From: an uncultured Bacillota bacterium | Lineage (GTDB): Bacteria; Bacillota; Clostridia; Lachnospirales; CAG-274 | Length of the DNA: 64,000 nt | Assembly (NCBI GenBank): GCA_958426775.1 | Contig: CATZZP010000002.1 | Span: 112,407 to 176,406 of the forward strand | Direction: 5' to 3' | Part shown: in pieces, positions 54,840 to 63,106 of the stretch | Position numbering within the stretch: the stretch's first letter is position 1 | How the letters are laid out: each line of letters begins with the position of its first letter | The notes under the pieces: generated by a model | Told to the model about the DNA's origin: nothing | Database searches by the model: none | Seen by the model: only the letters and a program-made list of their open reading frames with translations | Position numbers and translations under genes: made by a program

Positions 54840-55441
54840 TGAATCCTTTAAAAATAGTTAAAAACGGAATTATAGATGAAAACCCTACCTTTATACAGGT
54901 TGTAGGTATGTGTCCTACACTTGCGGTTACTACAAGTATGATAAACGGTATAGGTATGGGTCTTAGTACCACAGCGGTGCTTATATGCTCAAACCTTGTT
55001 ATCTCTCTTATACGTAAGGCAGTGCCTGATGAGGTGCGTATACCTTGCTTTGTAGTAGTTATTGCAAGCTTCGTTACAATTATTCAGATGCTTTTACAGG
55101 CATATTTGCCTTCACTTAACGCATCACTTGGTGTGTTTATACCTCTTATAGTTGTAAACTGTATCATTCTTGCACGTGCAGAGGCTTTTGCCTGCAAGAA
55201 CGGTCCTGTTGCATCTATCTTTGACGGTATCGGTATGGGTCTTGGCTTTACCATGGCTCTTACACTTATCGGTGCTGTACGTGAGTTCCTTGGTTCAGGT
55301 GCTTTAATGGGTATTACTATTCTCCCTGAGGCATTTCCAAAGACTATCCTTATGATACTGCCACCGGGTGCATTTTTCACCCTTGCTTTCCTTATTGCAG
55401 GCTTTAACGCTTTACGTAATAAGGTAAAGAAAGATGCGTAA
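54839..55441 (+). CDS. rnfE: Rnf complex subunit E
   Basis: A 200-residue integral membrane protein with six hydrophobic segments, opening NPLKIVKNGIIDENPTFIQ with the conserved MCPTLAVTTS cysteine. RnfA and RnfE form a pseudosymmetric pair in the membrane that holds an iron-sulfur centre. Confidence 0.94.
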   Translation: MNPLKIVKNGIIDENPTFIQVVGMCPTLAVTTSMINGIGMGLSTTAVLICSNLVISLIRKAVPDEVRIPCFVVVIASFVTIIQMLLQAYLPSLNASLGVFIPLIVVNCIILARAEAFACKNGPVASIFDGIGMGLGFTMALTLIGAVREFLGSGALMGITILPEAFPKTILMILPPGAFFTLAFLIAGFNALRNKVKKDA

Positions 55442-55453
55442 GGAGGTAGCAAT

Positions 55454-56026
55454 ATGAGTTTATTTACTATATTTTTAGCGGCAATTTTTGTCAATAACTT
55501 TATTTTCTCAAAGTTTATGGGTATCTGTCCTTTCCTTGGCGTATCCAAAAAGCTTGATACAGCAGTGGGTATGGGTGTAGCGGTTATTTTCGTTATTACT
55601 CTTGCTTCTGCGGCAACCTGGGTTGTGTACAATCTTGTGCTTGTACCTCTTAACCTTTCTTATCTTTACAATATTGCGTTTATTCTTATAATCGCATCAC
55701 TGGTACAGTTTGTTGAGATGTTCATTAAAAAGTCATCACCTTCACTTTATCAGGCTCTGGGTGTATATCTTCCTTTGATTACCACCAACTGTGCGGTTTT
55801 AGGTGTTGCAGTGCTTAATATGAACAATGAATATAACTTTATTCAGTCACTTGTAAACGGTGTAGGTGCCGCTTTTGGCTTTGCTATGGCAATTATCCTT
55901 TTTGCAGGTATCAGAGAAAGACTTGCAGATGCACCTATCCCTAAGTGTCTTGACGGTTTCCCTATTGCTATGATAAGTGCAGGTCTTATGTCAATAGCAT
56001 TCCTGGGCTTTTCCGGTATGTTATAA
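55454..56026 (+). CDS. rnfA: Rnf complex subunit A
   Basis: A 190-residue membrane protein, partner of RnfE. Seen: FAAIFVNNFIFSKFMGICPFLGVSKKL-like opening (Cys at MGICPFLG) and TTNCAVLGVAVL (second Cys). AAGGAGGTAGCA precedes the start, 12 bases after rnfE. Confidence 0.95.
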   Translation: MSLFTIFLAAIFVNNFIFSKFMGICPFLGVSKKLDTAVGMGVAVIFVITLASAATWVVYNLVLVPLNLSYLYNIAFILIIASLVQFVEMFIKKSSPSLYQALGVYLPLITTNCAVLGVAVLNMNNEYNFIQSLVNGVGAAFGFAMAIILFAGIRERLADAPIPKCLDGFPIAMISAGLMSIAFLGFSGML

Positions 56027-56041
56027 TAAGGAGGGAAAGAA

Positions 56042-56839
56042 ATGGATCCGATGAGTGTAATTTTACCTATCATTGTCCTTGGCATTATGGCTGTTATTTT
56101 CGGTCTGGTATTGGGCTTTGCAGGTATTAAGTTTAAGGTTGAACAGGACGAAAGAGTGGGTCTTGTGCGTGATTGTCTGCCGGGTGCTAACTGCGGCGGC
56201 TGTGGTTTTGCAGGCTGTGATGCTCTTGCGGCGGCTATTGTTGAGGGTACAGCTCCCGTAAGCGGCTGTCCTGTAGGCGGAAGTGCTGTTGCCGAAAAAA
56301 TCGGCGAGGTTATGGGTGTTGCGGCAGAGGTAGGTGTAAGAAAAACTGCTTTTGTTAAGTGTAACGGCGACTGTGAGGCGGCAAAGGATAAGTACAGCTA
56401 CTTTGGTGCTGTCGACTGCGGTCTTGAAAATGCTCTTGCAGGCGGGGCAAAGGCTTGCAGTTACGGCTGTCTTGGTGACGGCAACTGTGTTAAGGCATGT
56501 GCCTTTGACGCTATCCATGTGGTAAACGGTGTTGCCGTTGTAGATAAGGAAAAGTGTGTTGCCTGCGGTGCTTGTATCAAGGCATGTCCAAAGGCACTTA
56601 TTGAGCTTGTACCTTATGACAGCAGAGTAAGAGTTGCCTGTTCATCACATGATATGCCAAAGCCTACTAAGGATAACTGTGCAAAGGGCTGTATGGGCTG
56701 TAAGCTTTGCGAAAAGAATTGCCCAAGCGAGGCAGTTAAGGTTGATAATTTCCTTGCTAAGGTGAACTATGAAAAGTGTACACAGTGCGGACTTTGTGTA
56801 GAAAAATGTCCTACAAAGGCAATTAATTCAAATCATTAA
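56042..56839 (+). CDS. rnfB: Rnf complex subunit B (ferredoxin-oxidising)
   Basis: A 265-residue subunit. N-terminal anchor helix (IVLGIMAVIFGLVLGFAG), a 4Fe-4S cluster with the motif CLPGANCGGCGFAGC, an NG-type spacer, then two or more ferredoxin-type clusters: CVACGACIKACPKAL, CMGCKLCEKNCPSEAV and CTQCGLCVEKCPTKAI. It accepts electrons from ferredoxin and passes them into the membrane subunits. Last gene of the operon. Confidence 0.95.
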   Translation: MDPMSVILPIIVLGIMAVIFGLVLGFAGIKFKVEQDERVGLVRDCLPGANCGGCGFAGCDALAAAIVEGTAPVSGCPVGGSAVAEKIGEVMGVAAEVGVRKTAFVKCNGDCEAAKDKYSYFGAVDCGLENALAGGAKACSYGCLGDGNCVKACAFDAIHVVNGVAVVDKEKCVACGACIKACPKALIELVPYDSRVRVACSSHDMPKPTKDNCAKGCMGCKLCEKNCPSEAVKVDNFLAKVNYEKCTQCGLCVEKCPTKAINSNH

Positions 56840-56849
56840 TTAAAGCATA

Positions 56850-56880
56850 AACTGCCGTAAGCTCTTGCGGCAGTTTTTTT
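56850..56880 (+). terminator. Terminator of the rnf operon
   Basis: Arms AACTGCCGTAA (56850-56860) and TTGCGGCAGTT (56865-56875), then TTTTT. Confidence 0.85.
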
Positions 56881-56932
56881 ATAAAAATTATGTAAATGAC
56901 ACAAAATTATATTAAAAAGGGAGGATAATATT

Positions 56933-57307
56933 ATGATTGATTTTACAAACTGCGAATACATTAAAATGAAAAAAATTGATTATAAGAAGGTTATGAAGGA
57001 TATTGAGCCTCTTTTAACCGACAGTGAGGAGGTTGTAGGGGCATATAAGGCTATACGTGATTACTGTGTGTTTACCGATAAAAGAGTGATTTCCGTAAAT
57101 ACTCAGGGGGTAACGGGCAAAAGTAAGGACTTTACCTCCCTGCCTTATTCCAAGGTGACAGCCTTTTCTGTGGAAACCTCGGCGGTTTTCGACCTTGACA
57201 GCGAGCTTGAGCTGCACTTCAGCGGTCTTGGCAAGGTAAGGTTTGAGTTTACGGGGGATAGCGATATTCTGGAGATTGGCAGAATTGTGGCAGCTCACGT
57301 TTTGTAA
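56933..57307 (+). CDS. PH-domain-like small protein (YvbH/bPH type)
   Basis: A 124-residue soluble protein. Residues ~40-120 resemble the bacterial pleckstrin-homology fold of YvbH: YCVFTDKRVISVNTQGVTGKS and LELHFSGLGKVRFEFTG. No signal peptide. GGGAGGATAATATT precedes the ATG. Function is unknown; the next gene also looks like a membrane-linked accessory protein. Confidence 0.7.
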   Translation: MIDFTNCEYIKMKKIDYKKVMKDIEPLLTDSEEVVGAYKAIRDYCVFTDKRVISVNTQGVTGKSKDFTSLPYSKVTAFSVETSAVFDLDSELELHFSGLGKVRFEFTGDSDILEIGRIVAAHVL

Positions 57308-57330
57308 GAAGATATTAAAATAATGATTGA

Positions 57331-57376
57331 AAAACCTCTCCTTTTTAATTATAATTTAGTTAAAAGGAGGGGTTTT
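57331..57376 (+). promoter_or_regulatory. Hairpin covering the ribosome site of the next gene
   Basis: Left arm AAAACCTCTCCTTTTTAA (57331-57348) pairs with TTAAAAGGAGGGGTTTT (57360-57376) with one bulge; the AAGGAGG ribosome site is in the right arm, immediately before the ATG at 57377. It could be a translational switch, or a terminator for the PH gene, since it ends in TTTT. Confidence 0.55.
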
Positions 57377-58156
57377 ATGTATAGGGTTAAGGTTGCTATA
57401 GTTAGACTTTTATGCTATTTTACGATTGCCGTAACGATATTAGCAGTTATAACCTTTTTGTTTTTTTGTGTTGCGGATATTTTGTCGGGCAGATTATCCA
57501 ATGTACCATTTAAAATAATTTTGTGTATGGTTTTTTTATTGCCGCTGGTTATTGTAAAAAAAGGGTTAAGCTATGCTGCCTCTATGGAAACAGACCCTTT
57601 TAATAAAATGAAAAAGATAAGTGCCAAAAAGGCTCAGAAGCAATATTGTCAAAGTCAGGGCATAGCCTATGAACCTAAAAGGAAGGCTGAGCTTAAGCCT
57701 ACCTTAGAGGATAACTATGACAGAATAGTTTATAATGCGGAGCTTGTAAGAGGCCTGCCCTTAGGAGGGGGAACTGACTGTAAGCTGGCTTACGGCTATG
57801 ACAGCTTAGTTGTTGAGGGTGCGGGCTGTACCTTTTCCTTAGCCTATAAAAAAATAGTAGATTTGAAGGTAAAAACAGATAAAAAAACAGAAAGTCAGTA
57901 TGTATCCTCGGCAGGGGGTGCAGTGGCAGGTGCAATGCTTTTCGGCGTTATAGGTGCTATGATAGGCGGTAGAGTTAAAAGGCATAATTATGTACAAGGT
58001 AATACATTTTTTATTGTTACTTATAAGAATGATGAAAAGGAGTTAAAGGTTATTGTATTTAAAATATTGAATGAAAGGTCAATGTGGAATATAATACAAT
58101 GGAACAGTGAGGTTAAAAATAACCTTAATGCGGATAATGAAGTAATTAAATTATAG
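57377..58156 (+). CDS. Hypothetical two-helix membrane protein with glycine-rich loop
   Basis: Unrecognised, 259 residues. Two N-terminal membrane helices (about 10-33, ITFLFFCVAD, and 48-68, IILCMVFLLPLVIV) lead to a cytoplasmic or external domain, with a Gly-rich stretch SSAGGAVAGAMLFGVIGAMIGG (about 190-210) and a beta-type tail. The frame opens 18 codons earlier (57323), but AAAAGGAGG fits the ATG at 57377. The ribosome site is inside the hairpin described above. Confidence 0.65.
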   Translation: MYRVKVAIVRLLCYFTIAVTILAVITFLFFCVADILSGRLSNVPFKIILCMVFLLPLVIVKKGLSYAASMETDPFNKMKKISAKKAQKQYCQSQGIAYEPKRKAELKPTLEDNYDRIVYNAELVRGLPLGGGTDCKLAYGYDSLVVEGAGCTFSLAYKKIVDLKVKTDKKTESQYVSSAGGAVAGAMLFGVIGAMIGGRVKRHNYVQGNTFFIVTYKNDEKELKVIVFKILNERSMWNIIQWNSEVKNNLNADNEVIKL

Positions 58157-58172
58157 GCTTGTTGCAAAAAAT

Positions 58173-58200
58173 AAAAGTGGGTGCATAACACTCACTTTTT
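58173..58200. terminator. Bidirectional terminator
   Basis: Arms AAAAGTGGGTG (58173-58183) and CACTCACTTTT (58189-58199) with one wobble, then TTTT. It lies between convergent genes. Confidence 0.75.
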
Positions 58201-58208
58201 TATGTTTA

Positions 58209-58742
58209 TTATTCAGACAAAATTATTTTTGCAATATCAACAATACGTCTGCCTGTATCCATACTTTTTTTCTGCATATATCTATGAGCATGGTCCTCGG
58301 TCATAGAGTAGCGGCCTATAAGGGTACGTTTCGCTCTGAGGATTATCTTTTCCTCCTCAGGGTTACGGCTTTTGCCTGCCTGTCTTACACAGTCCTCCAT
58401 ATTGGCAAACATATTAAGGGAGCACACCAAATCCATTTTCTGTAAGGGGACTGCAAGCTTAAATACCCGTTCGTTAGTACATTGCTCAAGCTCTGCCCTT
58501 TTGCCTATAAGGATAATGTTCATGCTTTCGGGTACTTCCTCAAAAAAATCAATTACATAGTCATCGGTAAAGCGATAACCACAGATAATAACTCCGCTTT
58601 CGTAGGCGTGTATGTATTTTTTCAGCTCTGCAAGACTTGTTGCTGCACAGGCTAAATTCATACCGCTTGCCACAACAATCTTTGCTACGCTGACAGCTAC
58701 CTTACGGCTTGAAAATGCTACAAATACGTTGTTGTTTCTCAT
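58209..58742 (-). CDS. ANTAR-domain RNA-binding response regulator (NasR/AmiR type)
   Basis: A 177-residue regulator. Residues ~5-110 are a degenerate receiver (SSRKVAVSVAKIVVASGMN) without the full set of phospho-acceptor residues. Residues ~125-177 are an ANTAR three-helix domain (AKRTLIGRYSMTEDHAHRYMQKKSMDTGRRIVDIAKII). ANTAR proteins bind paired hairpins in leader RNA and stop terminators forming. A GTG start 18 bases upstream (58760) is possible, but GGAG fits the ATG at 58742. It follows glnA on the same strand, so glnA is a good candidate target. Confidence 0.86.
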   Translation of the reverse strand: MRNNNVFVAFSSRKVAVSVAKIVVASGMNLACAATSLAELKKYIHAYESGVIICGYRFTDDYVIDFFEEVPESMNIILIGKRAELEQCTNERVFKLAVPLQKMDLVCSLNMFANMEDCVRQAGKSRNPEEEKIILRAKRTLIGRYSMTEDHAHRYMQKKSMDTGRRIVDIAKIILSE

Positions 58743-58948
58743 AATATTCAACTCCGTCACAAAAAAATCTAAAGCACTTGATACATTCTACCAAAAAATC
58801 GGTTAAAAATCCAGTAAACAAAATTAGTTTTGCAATTAATTTATGTAAAATCTTTAGTATATATGCCCAATATCCACATATTGCCATATATAAGTAAAAT
58901 ACCCTTGTAAAGAGTACAAGGGCAATTTTTATATAGATAATAAGTTAA
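58743..58948 (-). other. Gap between glnA and the ANTAR gene
   Basis: Contains the glnA terminator (58902-58922: arms CCCTTGTA and TACAAGGG) and an imperfect inverted repeat about 58858-58890, TATATG...CAATAT with ATATTG..CATATA, which may be a regulatory site or hairpin in front of the ANTAR gene. No clear promoter was identified. Confidence 0.5.
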
Positions 58949-60280
58949 TTAATAGGTTGCAAGGTATTTGTCAAGCTCCCACTGGCTTACAAACATTCTG
59001 AATGCATCCCATTCAGCTCTCTTAGATGTAACGAAAGCGTTGTAAGCATGCTCACCGAGTACCTTCCTAACAAAGCCGTCCTCTTCCATAGCAACAATTG
59101 CTTCGTTAAGGCTGCCGGGAAGGTTCTTAACACCAAGAGCATCTCTTTCCTCCTGGGTTGACTTAAAGAGGTTTACATCAACACTCTGTGGAACAGGAAG
59201 GTTTCTCTTAATACCGTCAAGACCTGCTGCAAGACAAACAGCGAGGCAAAGGTATGGATTGGTTGCAGGATCGGGGCTTCTTAACTCAATACGAGTACCT
59301 GCACCTCTTGAAGCAGGAATTCTGATAATATCTGTTCTGTTAGATGCTGACCAAGCAATATAGCAAGGAGCCTCATAACCCGGTACAAGACGCTTGTAGC
59401 TGTTTACAAGTGGGTTAGTAATAGCCGTAAAGCCTGCAACGTGTTCAAGAACACCTGCAATAAAGCTGTATGCAATAGGTGAAAGCTGTAATTCATCTGA
59501 TGGGTCAAAGAATGCGTTCTTACCGTCCTTGAAAAGTGACATATTTGTGTGCATACCTGAACCGTTGATACCAAAGATTGGCTTTGGCATAAAGGTTGCA
59601 TGTAAGCCGTACTTCTTAGCAATAGTCTTAACTGCAAGCTTAAAGGTAATAACGTTATCTGCTGTCTTTAAAGCGTTAGCATACTTAAAGTCAATTTCAT
59701 GCTGACCTATAGCAACCTCGTGGTGAGATGCCTCAATCTCAAAGCCCATTTCCTCAAGTGAAAGACAAATGTCACGTCTTGCATTTGTACCAAGGTCAAC
59801 AGGGTCAAGGTCAAAGTAACCTGCCTCATCATTAGTAATAGTAGTAGGTCTGCCGTCCTCGTCTGTGTGGAATAAGAAGAACTCACACTCGTTACCTACG
59901 TTAAAGCTGTAGCCCATAGCCTCAGCCTCTTCCATAGTCTTTCTGAGGATGTTTCTTGGGTCACCCATAAATCTTTCGCCTGATGGTGTGTATACATCAC
60001 AGATAAATCTTGCCACCTTACCTGCCTGTGGTCTCCAAGGATAGATAACAAAGGTGTCAAGGTCAGGTTTTAAGTACATATCTGACTCTTCAATTCTTGC
60101 AAAGCCCTCGATTGAAGAACCGTCGAACATCATACCGTCATCAAGAACCTTTTCAAGCTGTGAGAATGTGATTGCAACATTCTTAGGTACGCCCAAAATA
60201 TCAATAAACTGCAAACGAATAAACTCAACGTCCTTATCTCTGCATTCCTTTAAAATTTGTTCCTTAGTGTAAGTTGCCAT
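58949..60280 (-). CDS. glnA: Glutamine synthetase type I
   Basis: Cytoplasmic ATP-dependent glutamate plus ammonia to glutamine. A 443-residue GSI-alpha-length protein (as in Bacillus) with the opening VEFIRLQFIDILGVPKNVAI, MFDGSSIEGFARIEESDM, the ammonia/ATP site region GNECEFFLF, the glycine-loop NGSGMHTNMSLF, and the C-terminal RGAGTRIELRSPDPATNPYL. It lacks the adenylylation insertion of the beta type. Its leader holds a promoter and an early terminator, and an ANTAR regulator is the next gene downstream. Confidence 0.95.
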   Translation of the reverse strand: MATYTKEQILKECRDKDVEFIRLQFIDILGVPKNVAITFSQLEKVLDDGMMFDGSSIEGFARIEESDMYLKPDLDTFVIYPWRPQAGKVARFICDVYTPSGERFMGDPRNILRKTMEEAEAMGYSFNVGNECEFFLFHTDEDGRPTTITNDEAGYFDLDPVDLGTNARRDICLSLEEMGFEIEASHHEVAIGQHEIDFKYANALKTADNVITFKLAVKTIAKKYGLHATFMPKPIFGINGSGMHTNMSLFKDGKNAFFDPSDELQLSPIAYSFIAGVLEHVAGFTAITNPLVNSYKRLVPGYEAPCYIAWSASNRTDIIRIPASRGAGTRIELRSPDPATNPYLCLAVCLAAGLDGIKRNLPVPQSVDVNLFKSTQEERDALGVKNLPGSLNEAIVAMEEDGFVRKVLGEHAYNAFVTSKRAEWDAFRMFVSQWELDKYLATY

Positions 60281-60356
60281 TTTTTAAATCCCCTTCCGTT
60301 AAAGAATAAAATGTTATTTTGTTTTAGTGCAGCCATATCCTCATAGGACAGACAAG

Positions 60357-60474
60357 CTTGCCCTATCAAGATGTGCCCGCACTGTATGGGCTTTCCCGGC
60401 TGTATTTAGCTATAAAAAAACGGGTGCCCAAATATCCAAGTATTTGAACACCCTTGCCCTATGTGGTAATTATA
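60357..60474 (-). promoter_or_regulatory. glnA attenuator leader
   Basis: Minus-strand promoter TTGACT (60497-60492), 17-base spacer, TATAAT (60474-60469). About 10 bases after the start lies a terminator: arms GGGTGTTCAAATA (60453-60441) and TATTTGGGCACCC (60434-60422) with a six-base loop CTTGGA, then seven Ts (60420-60414). Further on, the 10-base word ATAGGGCAAG occurs a second time (60366-60357; first copy 60462-60453). It is preceded by CTTG, so CTTG-ATAGGG-CAAG forms a hairpin with a six-base loop, A first and G fourth, as in ANTAR target hairpins. Confidence 0.6.
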
Positions 60475-60491
60475 TTATCAAGTTTTCTAAA

Positions 60492-60497
60492 AGTCAA
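60492..60497 (-). promoter_or_regulatory. glnA promoter -35
   Basis: TTGACT on the minus strand, 17 bases from TATAAT (60474-60469). The pair sets the transcription start near 60462. Confidence 0.7.
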
Positions 60498-60717
60498 TCT
60501 TTTTTTTGAAAAAAATTTAAATTGGGCAATCTAAACCAAAACAGAGTGTATCAGTCTGTCTTTTTTGGTAAAAATGCGGATTGGATGACTGAAACATAAA
60601 GATTTTACATTATTTGCAAAGCTATTAATATATAAAATATAATATTAATTCTGCATAAATTAATAAAACTTTTTATTATTTTTATGTAAATACTATACTA
60701 AAATTTGAAAATTTAGC

Positions 60718-60746
60718 TTGTATATTTACCGCTTTGCTTATATAAT
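60718..60746 (+). promoter_or_regulatory. Promoter of the phosphoglucomutase gene
   Basis: TTGTAT (60718-60723), 17-base spacer, TATAAT (60741-60746), ~35 bases before the start at 60781. Confidence 0.7.
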
Positions 60747-60780
60747 ATAATCAAACACAAAAACGAAAGGAGATTTTATT

Positions 60781-62517
60781 ATGGGATATATGGACACATA
60801 CAATAAGTGGGTTAATGATGAATATTTTGATGAAGCTACGAGAGCTGAATTAAAAGCTATTGAGGGTAATGAAAAGGAAATTGAGGACAGATTTTATAAG
60901 GAGCTTGACTTTGGTACGGGCGGCTTAAGAGGTGTAATAGGTGCAGGTACAAACCGCATGAATATTTACACCGTAAGTAAGGCAACACAGGGTCTTGCAA
61001 ATTACATACTTAAGCAGGGTCCGGATGCAGTTGAAATGGGTGTTGCTATTGCCTATGACTCAAGACGTATGAGCCCTGAGTTTGCGGAGATTGCCGCCTT
61101 AGTGCTTAACGGCAACGGTATTAAAACCTATCTTTATGATGAATTAAGACCTACCCCTATGCTTAGCTTTGCAGTAAGAGAGCTTGGCTGTATAGCAGGT
61201 ATTGTGGTGACAGCAAGCCATAATCCTCCCGAATACAACGGCTACAAGGTATATTGGGCAGACGGTGCACAGGTTACACCTCCTCATGATAATGCAATTA
61301 TAGCAGAGGTAAACAAGGTTACCGATTTTAAGGCTATTAAAAGAGCTGATAAGGAGCAGGCAACAAAGCTGGGTCTTTTCAATATTATTGACAGCAAGGT
61401 TGATGATAACTATGATGCAAATGTGCTGGCACAGCTTGTAAACCCTGAGGTTATCAAGGCACAGAGCGACCTTAAGATAGTATATACACCTTTGCATGGT
61501 ACAGGTAATAAGCCTGTAAGACGTATACTTGAAAAGGCGGGGTTTAAAAACGTAACCGTTGTGCCTGAGCAGGAAATGCCCGACAGTGAGTTTTCAACCG
61601 TCGGTTACCCTAATCCTGAGGACCCTAAGGCATTTACTCTTGCTATAGACCTTGCCAAAAAGCTTGACGCTGATATTATAGTAGGTACTGACCCTGATGC
61701 AGACAGAGTAGGTGCCGTTGTAAAGACTAATGAGGGTGACTATGTGGTATTTACGGGTAATATGACAGGTACTCTTATCTGCGAGTATATCTGCAGTCAG
61801 AAAAAGGCTATGGGTACCCTCCCTGAAAACGGTGCTATTATCTCTACTATAGTTTCAAGCAATATGACTAAGGAGATTGCCAAGGAGTACGGTCTTGCTT
61901 ACTTTGATGTGCTTACGGGCTTTAAGTTTATCGGTCAGAAGATAAAGGAATTTGAGGAAAATAATTCTCATAGCTATGTATTCGGATTTGAGGAAAGCTA
62001 CGGCTGTCTTTCAGGTACATATGCAAGAGATAAGGACGCCGTTGTGGCTACTATGCTTATTTGTGAGCTTTGTGCTTACTATAAGTCAAGAGGTATGAGT
62101 ATGTACGACGGACTTATGGAGCTTTACAAAAAGTACGGTGTCTATAAGGAAATAATTAAGTCTATTACTCTCAAGGGTGTAGACGGTGCAAATGATATGA
62201 AAAAGATTATGAACACCTTAAGAGAGGACTCTCCTAAGGAGGTTGCAGGGGTTAAGGTAACAGAGATAAGAGATTATGTTGCAGATACGGTTACCGATAT
62301 TGCAACAGGTAAGGTTAGTCCAACGGGTCTGCCTAAGAGCAATGTGCTTTACTATGAGCTGGAGGATAGCACATGGTTCTGCGTAAGACCAAGCGGTACA
62401 GAGCCTAAGATTAAGATTTACTTCGGCAGTAAGGCAGATAATGAAGAGGCTGTACAGGCTAAGCTTGATAAGGCTTCAGAGGGTATAATGGGAATCGTTG
62501 ATGGTATTTTAGCATAA
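60781..62517 (+). CDS. pgcA: Phosphoglucomutase/phosphomannomutase family protein
   Basis: A 578-residue alpha-phosphohexomutase interconverting glucose-6-phosphate and glucose-1-phosphate. Seen: the substrate-binding opening RFYKELDFGTGGLRGVIGAGTNRMN, the phosphoserine motif VVTASHNPPEYNG (catalytic Ser about residue 145), the metal loop GTDPDADRVGAV, the sugar-binding GFEESYGCL loop and CVRPSGTEPKIKIYF. It supplies glucose-1-phosphate for GlgC. AAAGGAGATTTT precedes the start; a second ATG at 60790 is possible but less well spaced. Confidence 0.93.
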   Translation: MGYMDTYNKWVNDEYFDEATRAELKAIEGNEKEIEDRFYKELDFGTGGLRGVIGAGTNRMNIYTVSKATQGLANYILKQGPDAVEMGVAIAYDSRRMSPEFAEIAALVLNGNGIKTYLYDELRPTPMLSFAVRELGCIAGIVVTASHNPPEYNGYKVYWADGAQVTPPHDNAIIAEVNKVTDFKAIKRADKEQATKLGLFNIIDSKVDDNYDANVLAQLVNPEVIKAQSDLKIVYTPLHGTGNKPVRRILEKAGFKNVTVVPEQEMPDSEFSTVGYPNPEDPKAFTLAIDLAKKLDADIIVGTDPDADRVGAVVKTNEGDYVVFTGNMTGTLICEYICSQKKAMGTLPENGAIISTIVSSNMTKEIAKEYGLAYFDVLTGFKFIGQKIKEFEENNSHSYVFGFEESYGCLSGTYARDKDAVVATMLICELCAYYKSRGMSMYDGLMELYKKYGVYKEIIKSITLKGVDGANDMKKIMNTLREDSPKEVAGVKVTEIRDYVADTVTDIATGKVSPTGLPKSNVLYYELEDSTWFCVRPSGTEPKIKIYFGSKADNEEAVQAKLDKASEGIMGIVDGILA

Positions 62518-62593
62518 AATAAAACCCCGCTTTCTTTTTGAAGTGCACCCCAAATGTTAGACAAGAAACTAGCGTTTGGAGGTGCATTTTTTA

Positions 62594-63106
62594 ATGTCAA
62601 AATACACGTATGAAGAAAAATTAGAAGCAGTGTTAAGAGTAGTTAATGATAACATGTCCTGTGTTGAAAGTGCCCGTATTTTAGGAGCCAATAAGGAAGT
62701 TGTACGTTGTTGGACTGCACGATATAATCACTTTGGACCAGAAGGATTAATAATGAAACATGGAACTTATTCTGGTGATTTTAAGTTGTCTGTGATAAAA
62801 TATATGCATGATAACCATTTATCTATGTTTGAAACGGCTGTAAAGTTTGGTATACCAGACAAATCAACAATACGTAAATGGGAACGCACATACTACGAAG
62901 AAGGAGAACAAGGTCTTTATGTCGACCGACGTGGAAGAAAACCTAAAATGAGTTCCGGAAAAATAAAGAAAAAAGAATTAAATAAGGAAACAAAAGAAGA
63001 TTTAATTGCAGAAGTACAAAGGCTGCGTATGGATAATGAATACTTAAAAAAATTGCAAGCCTTAGTTCAGGAAAGAATATCCCGAGAGGATGGGAAAAAG
63101 CAATAG
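62594..63106 (+). CDS. IS3-family transposase OrfA
   Basis: A 170-residue DNA-binding subunit. It has two helix-turn-helix regions: about 5-50 (YEEKLEAVLRVVNDNMSCVESARILGAN) and 65-110 (DFKLSVIKYMHDNHLSMFETAVKFG), a basic stretch (DRRGRKPKM) and a leucine-type coiled end (DLIAEVQRLRMDNEYLKKLQ). A start six codons upstream is open, but GGAGGT fits the ATG at 62594. The A7 slippery run at 63046-63052 is in frame as TTA-AAA-AAA, so a -1 shift leads into orfB. Confidence 0.9.
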   Translation: MSKYTYEEKLEAVLRVVNDNMSCVESARILGANKEVVRCWTARYNHFGPEGLIMKHGTYSGDFKLSVIKYMHDNHLSMFETAVKFGIPDKSTIRKWERTYYEEGEQGLYVDRRGRKPKMSSGKIKKKELNKETKEDLIAEVQRLRMDNEYLKKLQALVQERISREDGKKQ

